Assembly (NCBI GenBank): GCA_964459305.1
Contig: CAYWNA010000019.1
Location: 1-64,000 of the forward strand
DNA from: CAYWNA01 sp964459305
Lineage (GTDB): Bacteria > Planctomycetota > Planctomycetia > Pirellulales > Pirellulaceae
DNA: 64,000 nt
Reading direction: 5' to 3'
This document shows positions 53,801-62,793 of this stretch, piece after piece; the first letter of the stretch is position 1, and the number at the start of each line of letters is the position of its first letter. The notes beneath the pieces were generated by a model. It saw only the letters and a list, made by a program, of their open reading frames with translations. It was not told the origin of the DNA and made no database searches. The translations under genes were made by a program, and so were the position numbers.

Positions 53801-54969
53801 TGTTCGATTCCACGCCGTCGCCCCTTGCGGACATCGAATTGGCGGTGCCGGGATTCGAACACGCGACGCGGACGCTGGACGACCGCGTGGCAACCGTAGT
53901 CGATTTCGGCCTGGAGGTTCGTGCGAGTCGTGTGCTTCACGACGTTCGGGTCACTGTCGAAGCGTACGATGAATCCGGGCGTCTTCACCAGAGACGACTT
54001 GTCAAGGAGTTGGAGCACTTGCCCTGCTATTGGAGCCCTGACGAGAGATTCACGATCGGCTTCGAGCGCGAAGTCGAGAAGGGCGGCGTCCGGGTGATCC
54101 TGGAATCGAGCGACAGCCGCGCGGAACGATGGGTCAGGATCGGTGGGTGGGAAGGCACACCGGAGTTGAACCCGGTCTTGTCGCCGCCAAACAAGGATGC
54201 GGCGGCCGAGGATTTCCGGGCCACTGGTGGCCTCGCCGATCGGTGCTATTTCGCTGGCGAAGTCACAGTCACCGATTCTAAGGAACCTCATCGAGTCCTC
54301 GGCCGACGTCAGGGAACGATTGAGTTCTGGTTCAAGTCCAATTGGCCGCCGAAGCATCCGATGGACGTCCGAGCGACCAGGATGCCTCGTCATGCTCTGT
54401 TCCACTGTGGCACATTGAGGAAAGAGCACCCCGATAACTTCAACTGCTCTTCGGTCACCGTCTACTTGGAATCAGGCAGTGGGACCCTTCATTTCATGAT
54501 CACCAACCGTCAGTACGTCGCGTGGCAGGCGGGTGCACGCGCGGAAGACGCACCTTGGCTGCAGCCCGGGTGGCATCACTTGGCGTGCGTGTGGGACCAC
54601 GACGCCAAACCGGACGACTGGCTGCGACTGTATGTCGACGGTGCGCGCGTGAGTGCCGGGACAACGGTCAACAAACCGGAGCGACTCGGCGATGACAAGG
54701 CGGTGGAATTGGACAAGACCGCGTTTGCCTTCCAATGCGGCAGCCTCAACACCGGCCGCTTCGGGGCCAAGGCTGTTTTGGATGAGCTGCGCGTATCCCG
54801 CATCGCGCGCTATGCGGAGGATTTTACTCCAACCCACAAGCCGTCAAGTCTCGACGAACACACGACCGCCCTTTTTCATTTCGACGGCAATCTGCAAGGC
54901 GAGGGGATGACCGAGGAGGGCGGGCATTACGTGGTAGAGGGCATAGCGGGATCGTTGGCGCATTACTAG
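50860..54969 (+). CDS. Secreted GH20-like protein with CBM9-like and LamG domains
   Basis: 1369 residues. I place the start at GTG 50860 because AAAGGAG lies seven bases upstream and a clean signal follows (MRRTVLIPILFFSFITTVRA). The TTG at 50833 is weaker. N-terminal GH20b-like domain: DIVPMPKRIRL and GYVIEP. A barrel region (about 185-600) has EIVDWPDYSAVSHG and FHDWDTGAF near 345. A helical segment follows, then a CBM9-like domain (about 785-940: LAIDGRVDEPDWRQAE, DDEQVELFL). A LamG domain closes the protein (about 1150-1345: GTIEFWFKSNW, WHHLACVWDHDA, VLDELRVSRIARY). It probably acts on amino-sugar-containing glycans. Canonical GH20 DE is not evident, so the activity is uncertain. Confidence 0.75.
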   Translation: MRRTVLIPILFFSFITTVRAEPPPADRDAWEQVDIVPMPKRIRLTDRRLPVADAMIVLGEESSEQEKIGAKWVNDHIVRKGARPLPVVTEGELSGDPELRIFVGTRETSTAIHKAAREGLFSLGPAVPGKRGYVIEPRVSDKHTDLLLGGADPIGALYACVTLAGLLERDGDNVAIREAEIVDWPDYSAVSHGINLIYPELGELGRRLRWAVTPSEEQEEQYLRVMKEHLDRLLERKYSCFQVDKYAIGPRYWRKLSPEFMATHKKLTDYARARGIRSLVYALHPCVGLRSELPHVPQRCLTGIGRDSYEHYVRCWSMDDERRKNAARLGQFLHATGITDAGFHDWDTGAFLSPANWGERCDVCRQRWGDDFAAATINKHRIYCEEIKKTAPGCRLHFTLYPYNVSVLSQATAERYHIDRYGPSPSVPDVARRLRERFTDFWVRCTKGLPNDVTFCIRENIPENVRRFHEITAPHGTFAWYKVGSEQWQTFLDESPRWAGTFYSGRDDLLFNVSLERFVPLKAMAVREYTWNMHAPGATGWGQLPQEQRQRHAEAEGDIYEVVFPHILRNFFGRRAAPHLIKALSLNMAVNHIFDHLPSHKRRIDILTNYEEWKWQADQAAKGCEIMDGLFREFVESGDRLGMTPFASRRFVYMREVFHCSKWMAQAKAQNMLARELAKEGELDEAREAIRRGEEIIADARGDMKRLVEERPDDPIYNAEDKPDKPALWKIYTPGNGVDYDVPQAMLAATEKELPALAAAGDLPADAVERLAERKTVHVASTSGPLAIDGRVDEPDWRQAEPAEAFFAYPGGQGIARAHTRARFLRDDATLYVGVTCWMPGDAPILAEDRERDGKVMDDEQVELFLMPPHMKGGYVQFQMNAAGSVADKRVTLEKKQDGLVVKKKDPAWNAAGMIVKTTRRGNQWELEAAIPLSALGAANWKGTWRVNVCRDFKGATREPSSIQPPSAEDFHDTKTFPRLVFDSTPSPLADIELAVPGFEHATRTLDDRVATVVDFGLEVRASRVLHDVRVTVEAYDESGRLHQRRLVKELEHLPCYWSPDERFTIGFEREVEKGGVRVILESSDSRAERWVRIGGWEGTPELNPVLSPPNKDAAAEDFRATGGLADRCYFAGEVTVTDSKEPHRVLGRRQGTIEFWFKSNWPPKHPMDVRATRMPRHALFHCGTLRKEHPDNFNCSSVTVYLESGSGTLHFMITNRQYVAWQAGARAEDAPWLQPGWHHLACVWDHDAKPDDWLRLYVDGARVSAGTTVNKPERLGDDKAVELDKTAFAFQCGSLNTGRFGAKAVLDELRVSRIARYAEDFTPTHKPSSLDEHTTALFHFDGNLQGEGMTEEGGHYVVEGIAGSLAHY

Positions 54970-55099
54970 TGCTTTGTCAAACCTTAATCTTAGGATTAGC
55001 CGCTGGGCGCTAGCCCACGATTTCCGCCGGGAGAACCGGACGCTAGCGCGTGCCGGCTGATTTAGCCAACCCTAATTCTTAGCTGTGATAGAGCACTAG
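54966..55099. repeat. 134-bp imperfect inverted-repeat element at the gene end
   Basis: The ends CTAGTGCTTTGTCA and TGATAGAGCACTAG are near-complementary, and inner parts (AATCTTAGGATTAGCC and its partner GGCTGATTTAGCCA) also pair in part. It contains the TAG stop of the large LamG gene. It is MITE- or REP-like. Confidence 0.6.
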
Positions 55100-55176
55100 G
55101 GCTGTTAAGAAACAGCATGGAAAAACGAATTCGCATTCATTCTGTAGCGCACTTGCTGTCCATCGGGGCAGATGGC

Positions 55177-57267
55177 TTACCAGAAGATCACGTATAGCGC
55201 GAGTGTGAGTACTACCACCACGATGCCGCACGCCTTGGCGCCTTTCGATGTCTGCATATCCATCTTCTCGTTGACCGGCAATTCGACCGGCTTTTTCATT
55301 GGATTGACGAGCGTCAGGGTCGTTAGCACGGCGACAAGTATCCCGAAGCACAGGGCCATGCGGTCAAGGAAAGACCACTTGGCGATCAGAGCGAGCAGGC
55401 TGGGATTGGCCTCGCCGAACATCATCGGGCTGAATTTGAACAGACCGTAGAGGATTGGATTGAGGACCAAACCGAGTATCCCCAGGTAGCGCGGTGCTCG
55501 GTGAACGAGAAGGCCGAAAAGGAATATCGTGAGGATGCCTGGCGAAACAAAGCCTTGGAATTCTTGGATGAACGTGAAAATGCCGCCGAAGGCGGGATGT
55601 CCAAGCATTGGGGCGATGACCATGGCAATCAACACGAACACCACCACGAAAACGCGCCCCGCGGTCACTAGTTCGTACTGACTGGCGCTCTTGCGTAACT
55701 TGCGGTAGATATCCATCGTCGCGATGGTCGATGCGGAATTAAGCATGGATGCCAGCGAACTGACGACCGCGCCAAAAATCGCGGCCAACACGAATCCTTT
55801 GATGCCCACGCCGATTGGCAACAGCTTGCGAATGAGAGTCGGGAAGGCGTTGTCGTAGTCGTGCGCGACAAGCGTTTCCACAGCGATGTCGTCTCCCAAC
55901 CTATCGCTGGATGCCGTGGTCAACTGGTCGCTAAACGCGGCCAGTTGCGCGGCCGTGGCGTTTTCATCCGGCGCGTTGCCCACATCCACTCGGCCGTTCA
56001 CCTGCGTCAGGTCGTGCGCGATGACCGCTGCGGCGCCGGCGGGATGCAATCCGGCAAACACTTCGTCGAACTTGTACAGTTGCGGCGTTCCTGAATCGGC
56101 GCCCTTTGACAAGTTTTCGTTGATGTCTTCGATGATGTTCTTATTGCGTGAATCGTCGGCGTCCGGCTTCATCGCTTGGGGCAGACTTCTGTAGAAATCG
56201 GGCGTGTACTCAGAGAGGACCAGCGCGTTGCGGTTGACGGCATCGTCCTTCAAATCGCCGTTGAACAGATTGAAAGCCAAGATGCCGGGAACCACGACAA
56301 TGAACGGGATGACCAGCTTGAGAAACGCCGCAAACACGACTCCTCTCTGGCCCTGTGCCAGCGACTTCGAGCCAAGAGTACGTTGCGTGATATACTGGTT
56401 GAGCCCCCAGTAGAAGAAGTTGGGAATCCAAAGCCCAATTAGCAGGGCCGACCAGGGAATCTCCTTGTCCTTGATGTCTCGCACCATATGCGTCTTGCCG
56501 TCCGGCAGTGGCCCCTTATTCAGATCCCAGAATCGCTGGATCGCGCCAGCCTCTTGCAGACTTTCGGCCGTCACTTCCTGGTTCCGGGCGGTCTGCATCA
56601 ATTCGTTGGGATCCGCGTCCGCCAGCACGTTCATGGCGAACCAAGCGATGACAACGCCCCCAACGATCAGCGCGGAACCTTGGATCAGATCCGCCCAGGC
56701 ACAGGCTTTGAGGCCACCGGCAAACACATAGACCGCGGCAAGCGATCCGATGATCCAGCACCCGACCGTGATATCGCCCAGATCGAGGCCGGCCACGGTC
56801 ACGCCCTGGAAGTTGCCCGTGATCACCTTCGCGCCGGAATAGATCACCGATGCCGTTGGCACTCCGACCAGAATGACCATCGTGCAGATTGCCATGAACG
56901 TCCGGGCGATCCAGTTGTAGCGGTACTCGAGAAACTCTGGAATCGTGTAGATGCCGCTCCGCAGAAATGTCGGCAGGAACACGAATGCCACGATGACAAG
57001 GGTGACAGCGGCCATCCATTCGTAGCTGGCGATGGCCATACCGAGCCAGTCGGCCGCCTTGCCGCTCATCCCCACGAACTGCTCGGTCGAAATGTTGGCT
57101 GCGATCAGCGAGAAGCCAATCAGCCACCACGTCAATCCCCGGCCTGCGAGGAAGTAGTCCTGTGCTCCCTCGTCGCTGTCAGTCTTCTCGCCCCTACTTT
57201 TCCAAAGACCGATGAAGATGACGGAAACGACAAAGCCGATGAAGATGAAAAAATCGAGCGTTCCCAT
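55177..57267 (-). CDS. Sodium:solute symporter (SSS/SGLT family)
   Basis: 696 residues with about 14 predicted membrane helices. SGLT-type blocks are present: DYFLAGRGLTWWLIGFSLIA, ANISTEQFVGMSG, YTIPEFLEYRY, VYVFAGGLKACAWADLIQG, YWGLNQYITQRTLGS, FGAVVSSLASMLNSASTIAT. A soluble loop of about 150 residues between the central helices (about 345-490) is larger than in typical family members. It would import a sugar with sodium, fitting the neighbouring glycan-degrading genes. The ATG at 57267 has an AGGGA box upstream. Confidence 0.9.
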   Translation of the reverse strand: MGTLDFFIFIGFVVSVIFIGLWKSRGEKTDSDEGAQDYFLAGRGLTWWLIGFSLIAANISTEQFVGMSGKAADWLGMAIASYEWMAAVTLVIVAFVFLPTFLRSGIYTIPEFLEYRYNWIARTFMAICTMVILVGVPTASVIYSGAKVITGNFQGVTVAGLDLGDITVGCWIIGSLAAVYVFAGGLKACAWADLIQGSALIVGGVVIAWFAMNVLADADPNELMQTARNQEVTAESLQEAGAIQRFWDLNKGPLPDGKTHMVRDIKDKEIPWSALLIGLWIPNFFYWGLNQYITQRTLGSKSLAQGQRGVVFAAFLKLVIPFIVVVPGILAFNLFNGDLKDDAVNRNALVLSEYTPDFYRSLPQAMKPDADDSRNKNIIEDINENLSKGADSGTPQLYKFDEVFAGLHPAGAAAVIAHDLTQVNGRVDVGNAPDENATAAQLAAFSDQLTTASSDRLGDDIAVETLVAHDYDNAFPTLIRKLLPIGVGIKGFVLAAIFGAVVSSLASMLNSASTIATMDIYRKLRKSASQYELVTAGRVFVVVFVLIAMVIAPMLGHPAFGGIFTFIQEFQGFVSPGILTIFLFGLLVHRAPRYLGILGLVLNPILYGLFKFSPMMFGEANPSLLALIAKWSFLDRMALCFGILVAVLTTLTLVNPMKKPVELPVNEKMDMQTSKGAKACGIVVVVLTLALYVIFW

Positions 57268-57453
57268 GCCGATTCCCTTTCAGATGCTCTAGACGGCAGG
57301 ACGACGTGTCCGGCAATAGTGAACAGTCCAGTGCCAAACCAAGGCCTGGGGCAGCGACCCAGCGCAGCGGCTACGTAGTATAACGCATCCCAACGCCCTT
57401 TGGAAATGAGCCTTAGCGGAAGGTAGGCCGGCAATCTGCGCCGGCAATTAGGG

Positions 57454-58773
57454 CTATCGAGGGTATCCGATGCGTTGGAGAAACCCTTCCAACGATATGA
57501 CTTGGACGCCGAGCCGCGAGGTCTGATCCATCATGCTGGTGAAGCCGGTGCGAAATGCTTCGCTCGACTCATCTGTCGGGCTGTCGCCTTTGATAAGGTA
57601 CTGCGTTTCGAGCGTCATCTTTCCTGCGACTCGTCCATCGTCGAGTAACTCCGCATCCACCACGCCGTTGTTCCTCGCGATGATGCTCTTCAGCTTGCTT
57701 CGGTCGCTGGTGCCGTCGCCGCCGATATCAACGAGACCTGCCAGGGCGAAATGAAGTCGGTGGCCTTTCTGCCATGCAGGCGAGTAGATCTTGTCGCCCC
57801 GCAGGATCGGATCGGTCAGTTCGTCGTCCAGGATGCGGGCATCCGACAGGTGATCCTCCTTGATTCGGGTCACCTCGATTCGGCCTTTGATTTTGGCCTC
57901 GGCCACATTCGTCACCGCTTGATCGACGACGCGAAACGTCACTTGCCGCTGAAGGCCATCGGCAGACCCCAGATTGATTCTCACAGACCCCGTGCTGGTG
58001 TCGGCCCAGACGATTTCGCCGTCCGGTTTCTCTTTGAATACTGGGCCTTTCAGTTTTCGAACCTCATCCACGGCAGTCTGCTGGCGCAGCGCCATTTGCG
58101 TAAGTTGGCCCTGCAACTCCTGAATCTCCGCTTCGTGCGCCGCCAACTGGTCGGCCATCGCCTGTCTGTTCGCGGCCAGATCTTTGGCCAGTTCGTTGTT
58201 TTTCGACTCAAGCCGCGCGCGGTCTTCATTGAACCCACCGCGTTGCTGCGCGAGATCAGCGATCGCCTCTTTGTACGCCCGTTCAATCGCCGCCGCGCGT
58301 TTCTGCTCGTCTTCACGGGCCCGGTTCTTTTTGGCAATGAGATCGACTTCTCGCGCCGCCGCGGCGATCAGCCCGTCGGTACGAACGTGAACGGCAGTCT
58401 GGAAATTTCGCAGTATTCCGCGATAGTTCAAATCCTGGGCCACAAGGCCCTTGCCGTGGGACTCCACGTCCTTGCGAAAGCCTTCTTCGACATCTTTCAT
58501 CGTGCCGCTTGGGGGAAGGGCTCGCCGAAGAGCCGTCAATTCAGTCTCGCTCATCGTCTTGTATCCGATCATGTGCTGTAGCATTTGAACGCGGGCATTT
58601 TCCACGCAATAGGCCTCGGTCGCCTCGCGTTCCGCGTCTGTGACTGCCGCGAGTTGACTCGTCCTGTCCTGTGATTGGCGGAAATAGACGTACGTCGTGA
58701 TCGCTAGCACGACGGTTGTCATCACAAAGAGAATCAGGGCGGTTTGGAGTCCGCGGTTTTCGCGAGATAGCAT
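57454..58773 (-). CDS. Membrane-anchored coiled-coil protein with BRCT-like C-terminus (copy A)
   Basis: 439 residues. A single membrane helix is at about 11-30 (ALILFVMTTVVLAITTY). Charged coiled coil covers about 135-240. A middle segment reads VWADTSTGSVRINLGSADG. Residues about 340-439 resemble BRCT folds: LHFALAGLVDIGGDG, KLKSIIARNNGVVDAEL, TLETQYLIKGDSPTD and RLGVQVISLEGFLQRIGY. These follow the DNA-ligase-type BRCT layout (FVLTGxL, IEaxGG, TdyLVaGe, LGVpIldE..L). It is a paralogue of 59023-60429. The orientation puts the coiled coil and BRCT-like part on one side of the membrane; which side is not determined. Confidence 0.7.
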   Translation of the reverse strand: MLSRENRGLQTALILFVMTTVVLAITTYVYFRQSQDRTSQLAAVTDAEREATEAYCVENARVQMLQHMIGYKTMSETELTALRRALPPSGTMKDVEEGFRKDVESHGKGLVAQDLNYRGILRNFQTAVHVRTDGLIAAAAREVDLIAKKNRAREDEQKRAAAIERAYKEAIADLAQQRGGFNEDRARLESKNNELAKDLAANRQAMADQLAAHEAEIQELQGQLTQMALRQQTAVDEVRKLKGPVFKEKPDGEIVWADTSTGSVRINLGSADGLQRQVTFRVVDQAVTNVAEAKIKGRIEVTRIKEDHLSDARILDDELTDPILRGDKIYSPAWQKGHRLHFALAGLVDIGGDGTSDRSKLKSIIARNNGVVDAELLDDGRVAGKMTLETQYLIKGDSPTDESSEAFRTGFTSMMDQTSRLGVQVISLEGFLQRIGYPR

Positions 58774-59022
58774 GACCGTATCTCCTGAAGAAGAATCTGC
58801 GTGGCGGCAGGAGGGTGCGTGGAAACTGATTCCGTCTGTGCATTCGTCGGTAGAATGACCAGTTATTCCGTGTTGTTCCTTGCGGCGCCCGACAGCGCAT
58901 GAAGAAGGCCGCCAAACTCACGTCCGGCGGCCAGTGGGTTGTCTCGCGGTAAGGCACGTCGCGTCCTACGCGTATCTCTCAGGTCCCGTCCGGCACGGGG
59001 GACCTATCATATCGCGATAGGA

Positions 59023-60429
59023 TCAGTAGGCGCTGGACGGCGTGCGTTTGCGGAATTTCTCCGAAGCGCCGGAGCCTCCCGGACCACCACGCTGCAAATC
59101 GAGTACCCGACGTTCGTCGTGATATCCCATACGATCCAGCAACGTGGCCAGGGTGATCTTTTGGATGCCCAAACGCGAGGCTTCGGTAACGATCTTCGTG
59201 AAACCCTGCGTCTGCCGCTCGTTGGTTCGCTCGGTGGGCTTCTCGCCTTCGACAAGATAATGCGTGTCCACCGTCACCTTGCCGGCGATGCTGCCATCCT
59301 CCAACAACTCTGCATCCACTACGCCGTTGTTCATCGAGATGATGCTTTTCACCTTGGTTTGGTCGCTCTTGCCATCACCGTTGATGTCCAAGAAACCGGC
59401 CAGTGCAAAGCGGGTCTTCTGGCCTTTGCGGAAGGACGGCGAGTAGATTTTGTCGCCCTTCATGATCGGGTCGGTCAACTCCTCTTCCAAAATGCGAGCT
59501 TCCGCCAGATGAACGTCCTTGACTTGCGTCACCTCGATGCGTGCCTTGACTTCGGCGTTGCCCACGCCTGTCTCCTCCTGGTCATATACACTGAAGCTCA
59601 TCATCCGTTGCACACCGTCGCTGGAACCCAGATCGATCCAGACGATGTTCGAGCTCGTATTGACCATGACCACTTCACCGTCGGGGCGTTCGTAGGTCGG
59701 CTCCTTCTCCCGCTCCGCTTTGTCCTTCAGTGCGTCGTACAGCAGAGTCAACTGCGATATTTGCCTGTTCCGCTCTTCGACTTCCGTCGTCCTTTGGCTT
59801 TCAAGGAGGTTGTATGCCTGCTGTTTTTCGGGCAGCAACTTCGCAATCTTATCTTTCTCGGTGGTGATTCGTGTGCGATGGTCATTGAACGCCTTGCGTT
59901 CGGTCTCCAACTCGCCTTGAACAAGTTTCAGGCTCTCCTCGGCCTTCGCGGTGCGCTTCGCCTCAGCATCGATCGCGTCCTGCCTTGCCTTGGTCAGCGC
60001 GTTCTCGCGAGCGTGTGCATCAACAATTTGCTTGCCTTTCGTGTTGATCTCGGTGATCAGGTGGTTGGGCAAACTCCGGTAGTTCAAATCCTGGGCGACA
60101 AGGCCTACTCCGTACATGGCCATGTCCTGGTCGAAACCGGCCAAGACCTTCTCCATGTCCTTGTTGCCGCCGAGTGATTGTTTGATGGTGTCCAATTCCG
60201 CCTGGGTCTTCATGTCGTAACCCAGGACGTGTTTCATTACTTGGTTCTCGAACTGCAACTGCATACTGGCATCTTTGGCCTGCTTGGCTTCCGCCGCCGC
60301 CGCGCGAGCCTGCCGTACCTTTTCCTCGGCCTTTCGGAAATAGAGATAGGTGGTCACTGCCAAGACGACCGTGACCATCACAAACAGAATCAGTGCGATT
60401 TGAAGCCCCTGGCTCTCGCGGGATGCCAT
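59023..60429 (-). CDS. Membrane-anchored coiled-coil protein with BRCT-like C-terminus (copy B)
   Basis: 468 residues. The membrane helix is at 11-29 and the coiled coil at about 130-245. IVWIDLGSSDGVQR is at 262-275. The BRCT-like part spans about 338-436: RFALAGFLDINGDG, KVKSIISMNNGVVDAELL, TVDTHYLVEGEKPTE and RLGIQKITLATLLDRMGY. A Gly/Ser/Arg-rich tail follows to the end. Identity with copy A is roughly 40-50% by eye. It lies upstream of copy A on the same strand, with a 249-base spacer that has no gene. Confidence 0.7.
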   Translation of the reverse strand: MASRESQGLQIALILFVMVTVVLAVTTYLYFRKAEEKVRQARAAAAEAKQAKDASMQLQFENQVMKHVLGYDMKTQAELDTIKQSLGGNKDMEKVLAGFDQDMAMYGVGLVAQDLNYRSLPNHLITEINTKGKQIVDAHARENALTKARQDAIDAEAKRTAKAEESLKLVQGELETERKAFNDHRTRITTEKDKIAKLLPEKQQAYNLLESQRTTEVEERNRQISQLTLLYDALKDKAEREKEPTYERPDGEVVMVNTSSNIVWIDLGSSDGVQRMMSFSVYDQEETGVGNAEVKARIEVTQVKDVHLAEARILEEELTDPIMKGDKIYSPSFRKGQKTRFALAGFLDINGDGKSDQTKVKSIISMNNGVVDAELLEDGSIAGKVTVDTHYLVEGEKPTERTNERQTQGFTKIVTEASRLGIQKITLATLLDRMGYHDERRVLDLQRGGPGGSGASEKFRKRTPSSAY

Positions 60430-60751
60430 GATCGATTCTCCTGAAACGAGACCGCTGTTCGTCTACGGATCGTTATTCGACTTAAATCTGCGCGGCGGTG
60501 GCGCAAATTGATATTCGGCCTATTCGCCTTTGACTGTCCTGATTATTTCCATTCGCCGTTTTTTTCGTACCGGGTCTCAATCCGGGGCAGGCACCTCGCC
60601 AAAGCCGATATTTCTTGCCACGACTTAATGCGGATATGTTCGGAGCCAGTTCCCTTTTCGAGCCACTCTCCAGTTTCGAACGCGACGAGTTTGCAGTAAG
60701 TCATTTCTACGAAAGGATCTAAGTCGAGTTTAAGTCGGCGACCGCGGCGTG
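60430..60751. other. Spacer without supported gene
   Basis: About 320 bases between the coiled-coil protein and the hybrid kinase. One reverse-strand frame of 70 codons exists but has no ribosome site or pattern I trust. Confidence 0.4.
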
Positions 60752-62479
60752 TCAATCAGTTTTTTCTTCGACCGAACCAACCATCGTCGGGGCACGTGGC
60801 TTCATTGCCCAGCGTTCGACGACGTCAATTAGGGTCTCTCGGCGAATTGGCTTGGCCAAATAGCCGTCACACCCCACTTTCAGGCATTTGTCACTGTCAC
60901 CCTTCATGGCATATGCCGTCAATGCCACGACAGGCCCGTCGTAGCCAGCCTGACGCAGATGCTCGGTTGCTGCGTATCCATCCATGACCGGCATTTGCAT
61001 GTCCATCAGGACCAGGTCGTAAGGATGACGTTCCGCATTGGCTTCGAGAGTCCGCTCGACGGCAAGTTGCCCGTTGTCAACCAGCGTCACCTCGGCGCCG
61101 GCATTTTCCAACAGAAAAGAAATCAGACGCTGGTTGTCTGGCCCGTCTTCGGCCATCAGGATCCGGTACGGATGGCTCAATCGTCGGGCCGCACTGGTCG
61201 GCGATGGGTGCAACGGCTGCTCGGTGGATTCGCGGCGGGCCGGGTTCATATCTTTGCCTTCCGGCAAGCCGGCCGGGATGGACAGGATGAAAACGCTGCC
61301 GGCCCCGGGAACGCTGCTCACCGTGATGTCGCCGCCCAGCCTATTCGCCAATCGCTTGCTGATCGCCAGCCCCAACCCGCTGCCGCCGTACTTTCGCGTT
61401 GTTGAGGTTTCCAGTTGGGTGAACGGCTGGAACAGCTTCGCCCTTTGGTCCGGCGTCATTCCGATACCCGTGTCAATGACGTGGAATTCCAGTATTGAGT
61501 TCTGGTCTTCCAGAGCAATCATCTTCGTCATCACGCGCACGGAGCCGACTTCAGTAAACTTGATGGCGTTGGCGACCAAGTTAATCAGAATCTGCCTCAA
61601 ACGCGTCGGATCCGTGTCGACGGCTTCTGGAATCTTGCCGTCACGCTCATGGTCAAGCGTCACACCCTTTGCCCGGGCCCGAACCTGCATCAATGCGACG
61701 ACCTCGGCCACAATTTCCATCGGCGAACAGACAGTAGACTCCAATTGGACCTTGCCATCTTCGATTTGGGACAAGTCGAGCAGGTCGTTGATCAGGCGCA
61801 GAAGATATTCGCCGTTTCGCTGGATTGTCGTAACGATTTCCCTCTGTTCCGGTTCTCCAAGGCCGTCCATCAGCACTTCGGAGAAACCCAAAATGGCCGT
61901 CATAGGCGTGCGGAGTTCATGGCTCATGTTGGCCAGCAATTCGCTTTTGGCACGGCTGGCTACCTCCGCTGCCTCTTTGGCTTCCGTCAGAAGCTGCGCC
62001 TGTTCGGACGCGGCCCGGAACAGCTTGAAGACCTCCTGTCCATACAGTTCGACTTGAGCGTTCTTTCTGGTCAACTGCTCGTTCGTCGCTTTCAGTTCCG
62101 CGATGTGCTGCTCGACGGCGGCCTTGGTCCGACTCTGACGTGTCTCCGAAACCGCCCGCCGATAGAAAACGTGCTGCAATTGGCGGCTGTCACGCCAGAA
62201 GAGCAGCAGCAGCGACGCGATGCCGGTTCCCGCTAGAAGAAACACGGACGTGCAGACAATCGTCCGAACTTCGCTTCCGGTCCAAGCTATGGCGACGCAG
62301 CAAAGTGCGATAGCCAGCGCGGCAAGCCAAAGCAACATCTGTAGTCGCACCAAAAAGCGTCTGAATCGCCGGCCGGGAGCTTGCTGGTATCTGCGCAGCA
62401 ATACCTCCGCTCGTCGCCTTAGTTCGGATTTGCGAGAAGTTCGATGGTCTGACATTGCCGTATTTCGGTAGACCGGCAT
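60752..62479 (-). CDS. Hybrid sensor histidine kinase with receiver domain
   Basis: 575 residues (an ATG at codon 9, 62455, is an alternative start). Two membrane helices are at about 48-66 and 73-94, with a short periplasmic loop and no folded sensor domain. The H-box MSHELRTPM has phospho-acceptor H187. The N-box reads NLVANAIKF, G1 DTGIGM and G2 GGSGLGLAIS. The C-terminal receiver (about 440-560) has the phosphorylated Asp in LVLMDMQMPVMDG, plus the conserved VALTAYAM and AKPI. It is a two-component phosphorelay protein. Its signal and partner are unknown, and no separate regulator lies beside it. Confidence 0.9.
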   Translation of the reverse strand: MPVYRNTAMSDHRTSRKSELRRRAEVLLRRYQQAPGRRFRRFLVRLQMLLWLAALAIALCCVAIAWTGSEVRTIVCTSVFLLAGTGIASLLLLFWRDSRQLQHVFYRRAVSETRQSRTKAAVEQHIAELKATNEQLTRKNAQVELYGQEVFKLFRAASEQAQLLTEAKEAAEVASRAKSELLANMSHELRTPMTAILGFSEVLMDGLGEPEQREIVTTIQRNGEYLLRLINDLLDLSQIEDGKVQLESTVCSPMEIVAEVVALMQVRARAKGVTLDHERDGKIPEAVDTDPTRLRQILINLVANAIKFTEVGSVRVMTKMIALEDQNSILEFHVIDTGIGMTPDQRAKLFQPFTQLETSTTRKYGGSGLGLAISKRLANRLGGDITVSSVPGAGSVFILSIPAGLPEGKDMNPARRESTEQPLHPSPTSAARRLSHPYRILMAEDGPDNQRLISFLLENAGAEVTLVDNGQLAVERTLEANAERHPYDLVLMDMQMPVMDGYAATEHLRQAGYDGPVVALTAYAMKGDSDKCLKVGCDGYLAKPIRRETLIDVVERWAMKPRAPTMVGSVEEKTD

Positions 62480-62551
62480 TCGTCCGGCGCGTATATCGGG
62501 CTCTCCCCCTCGTAAATCGATTCCTTAGGCGAGCGTCGGAAACTCGCGTAC

Positions 62552-62614
62552 CCGTGGGATAGGCTTCCAGCCTGTCAGGCCGCATATTTGACAGGCTGGA
62601 AGCCTATCCCACGG
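62552..62614. repeat. 26-bp perfect inverted repeat with 11-base loop
   Basis: CCGTGGGATAGGCTTCCAGC and on to 62577 pairs exactly with 62589-62614. It lies upstream of the hybrid kinase gene. It resembles dispersed planctomycete hairpins that I remember, but I cannot verify copy number. Confidence 0.75.
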
Positions 62615-62793
62615 TCGATTTTCATCTGCCGCTCGCCTACTAAAGGGGGCTGTGCAGGTGGGGCATACCATAAAATCATAGGTTATGCCGAGGGAACCCA
62701 CTTCCATGAGAAGCGAATGGCGCGAGCGCCACACGCCCGAACATCACGGTTTTGCCGGTCGTCGCGGCTGAATCCGGTCGCAGGAATGGGTTG

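Noticed and set aside
52615..54429. Long minus-strand open frames under the GH20-like gene
   Set aside because: These mirror codon bias of the strong plus-strand gene and contain no domain.
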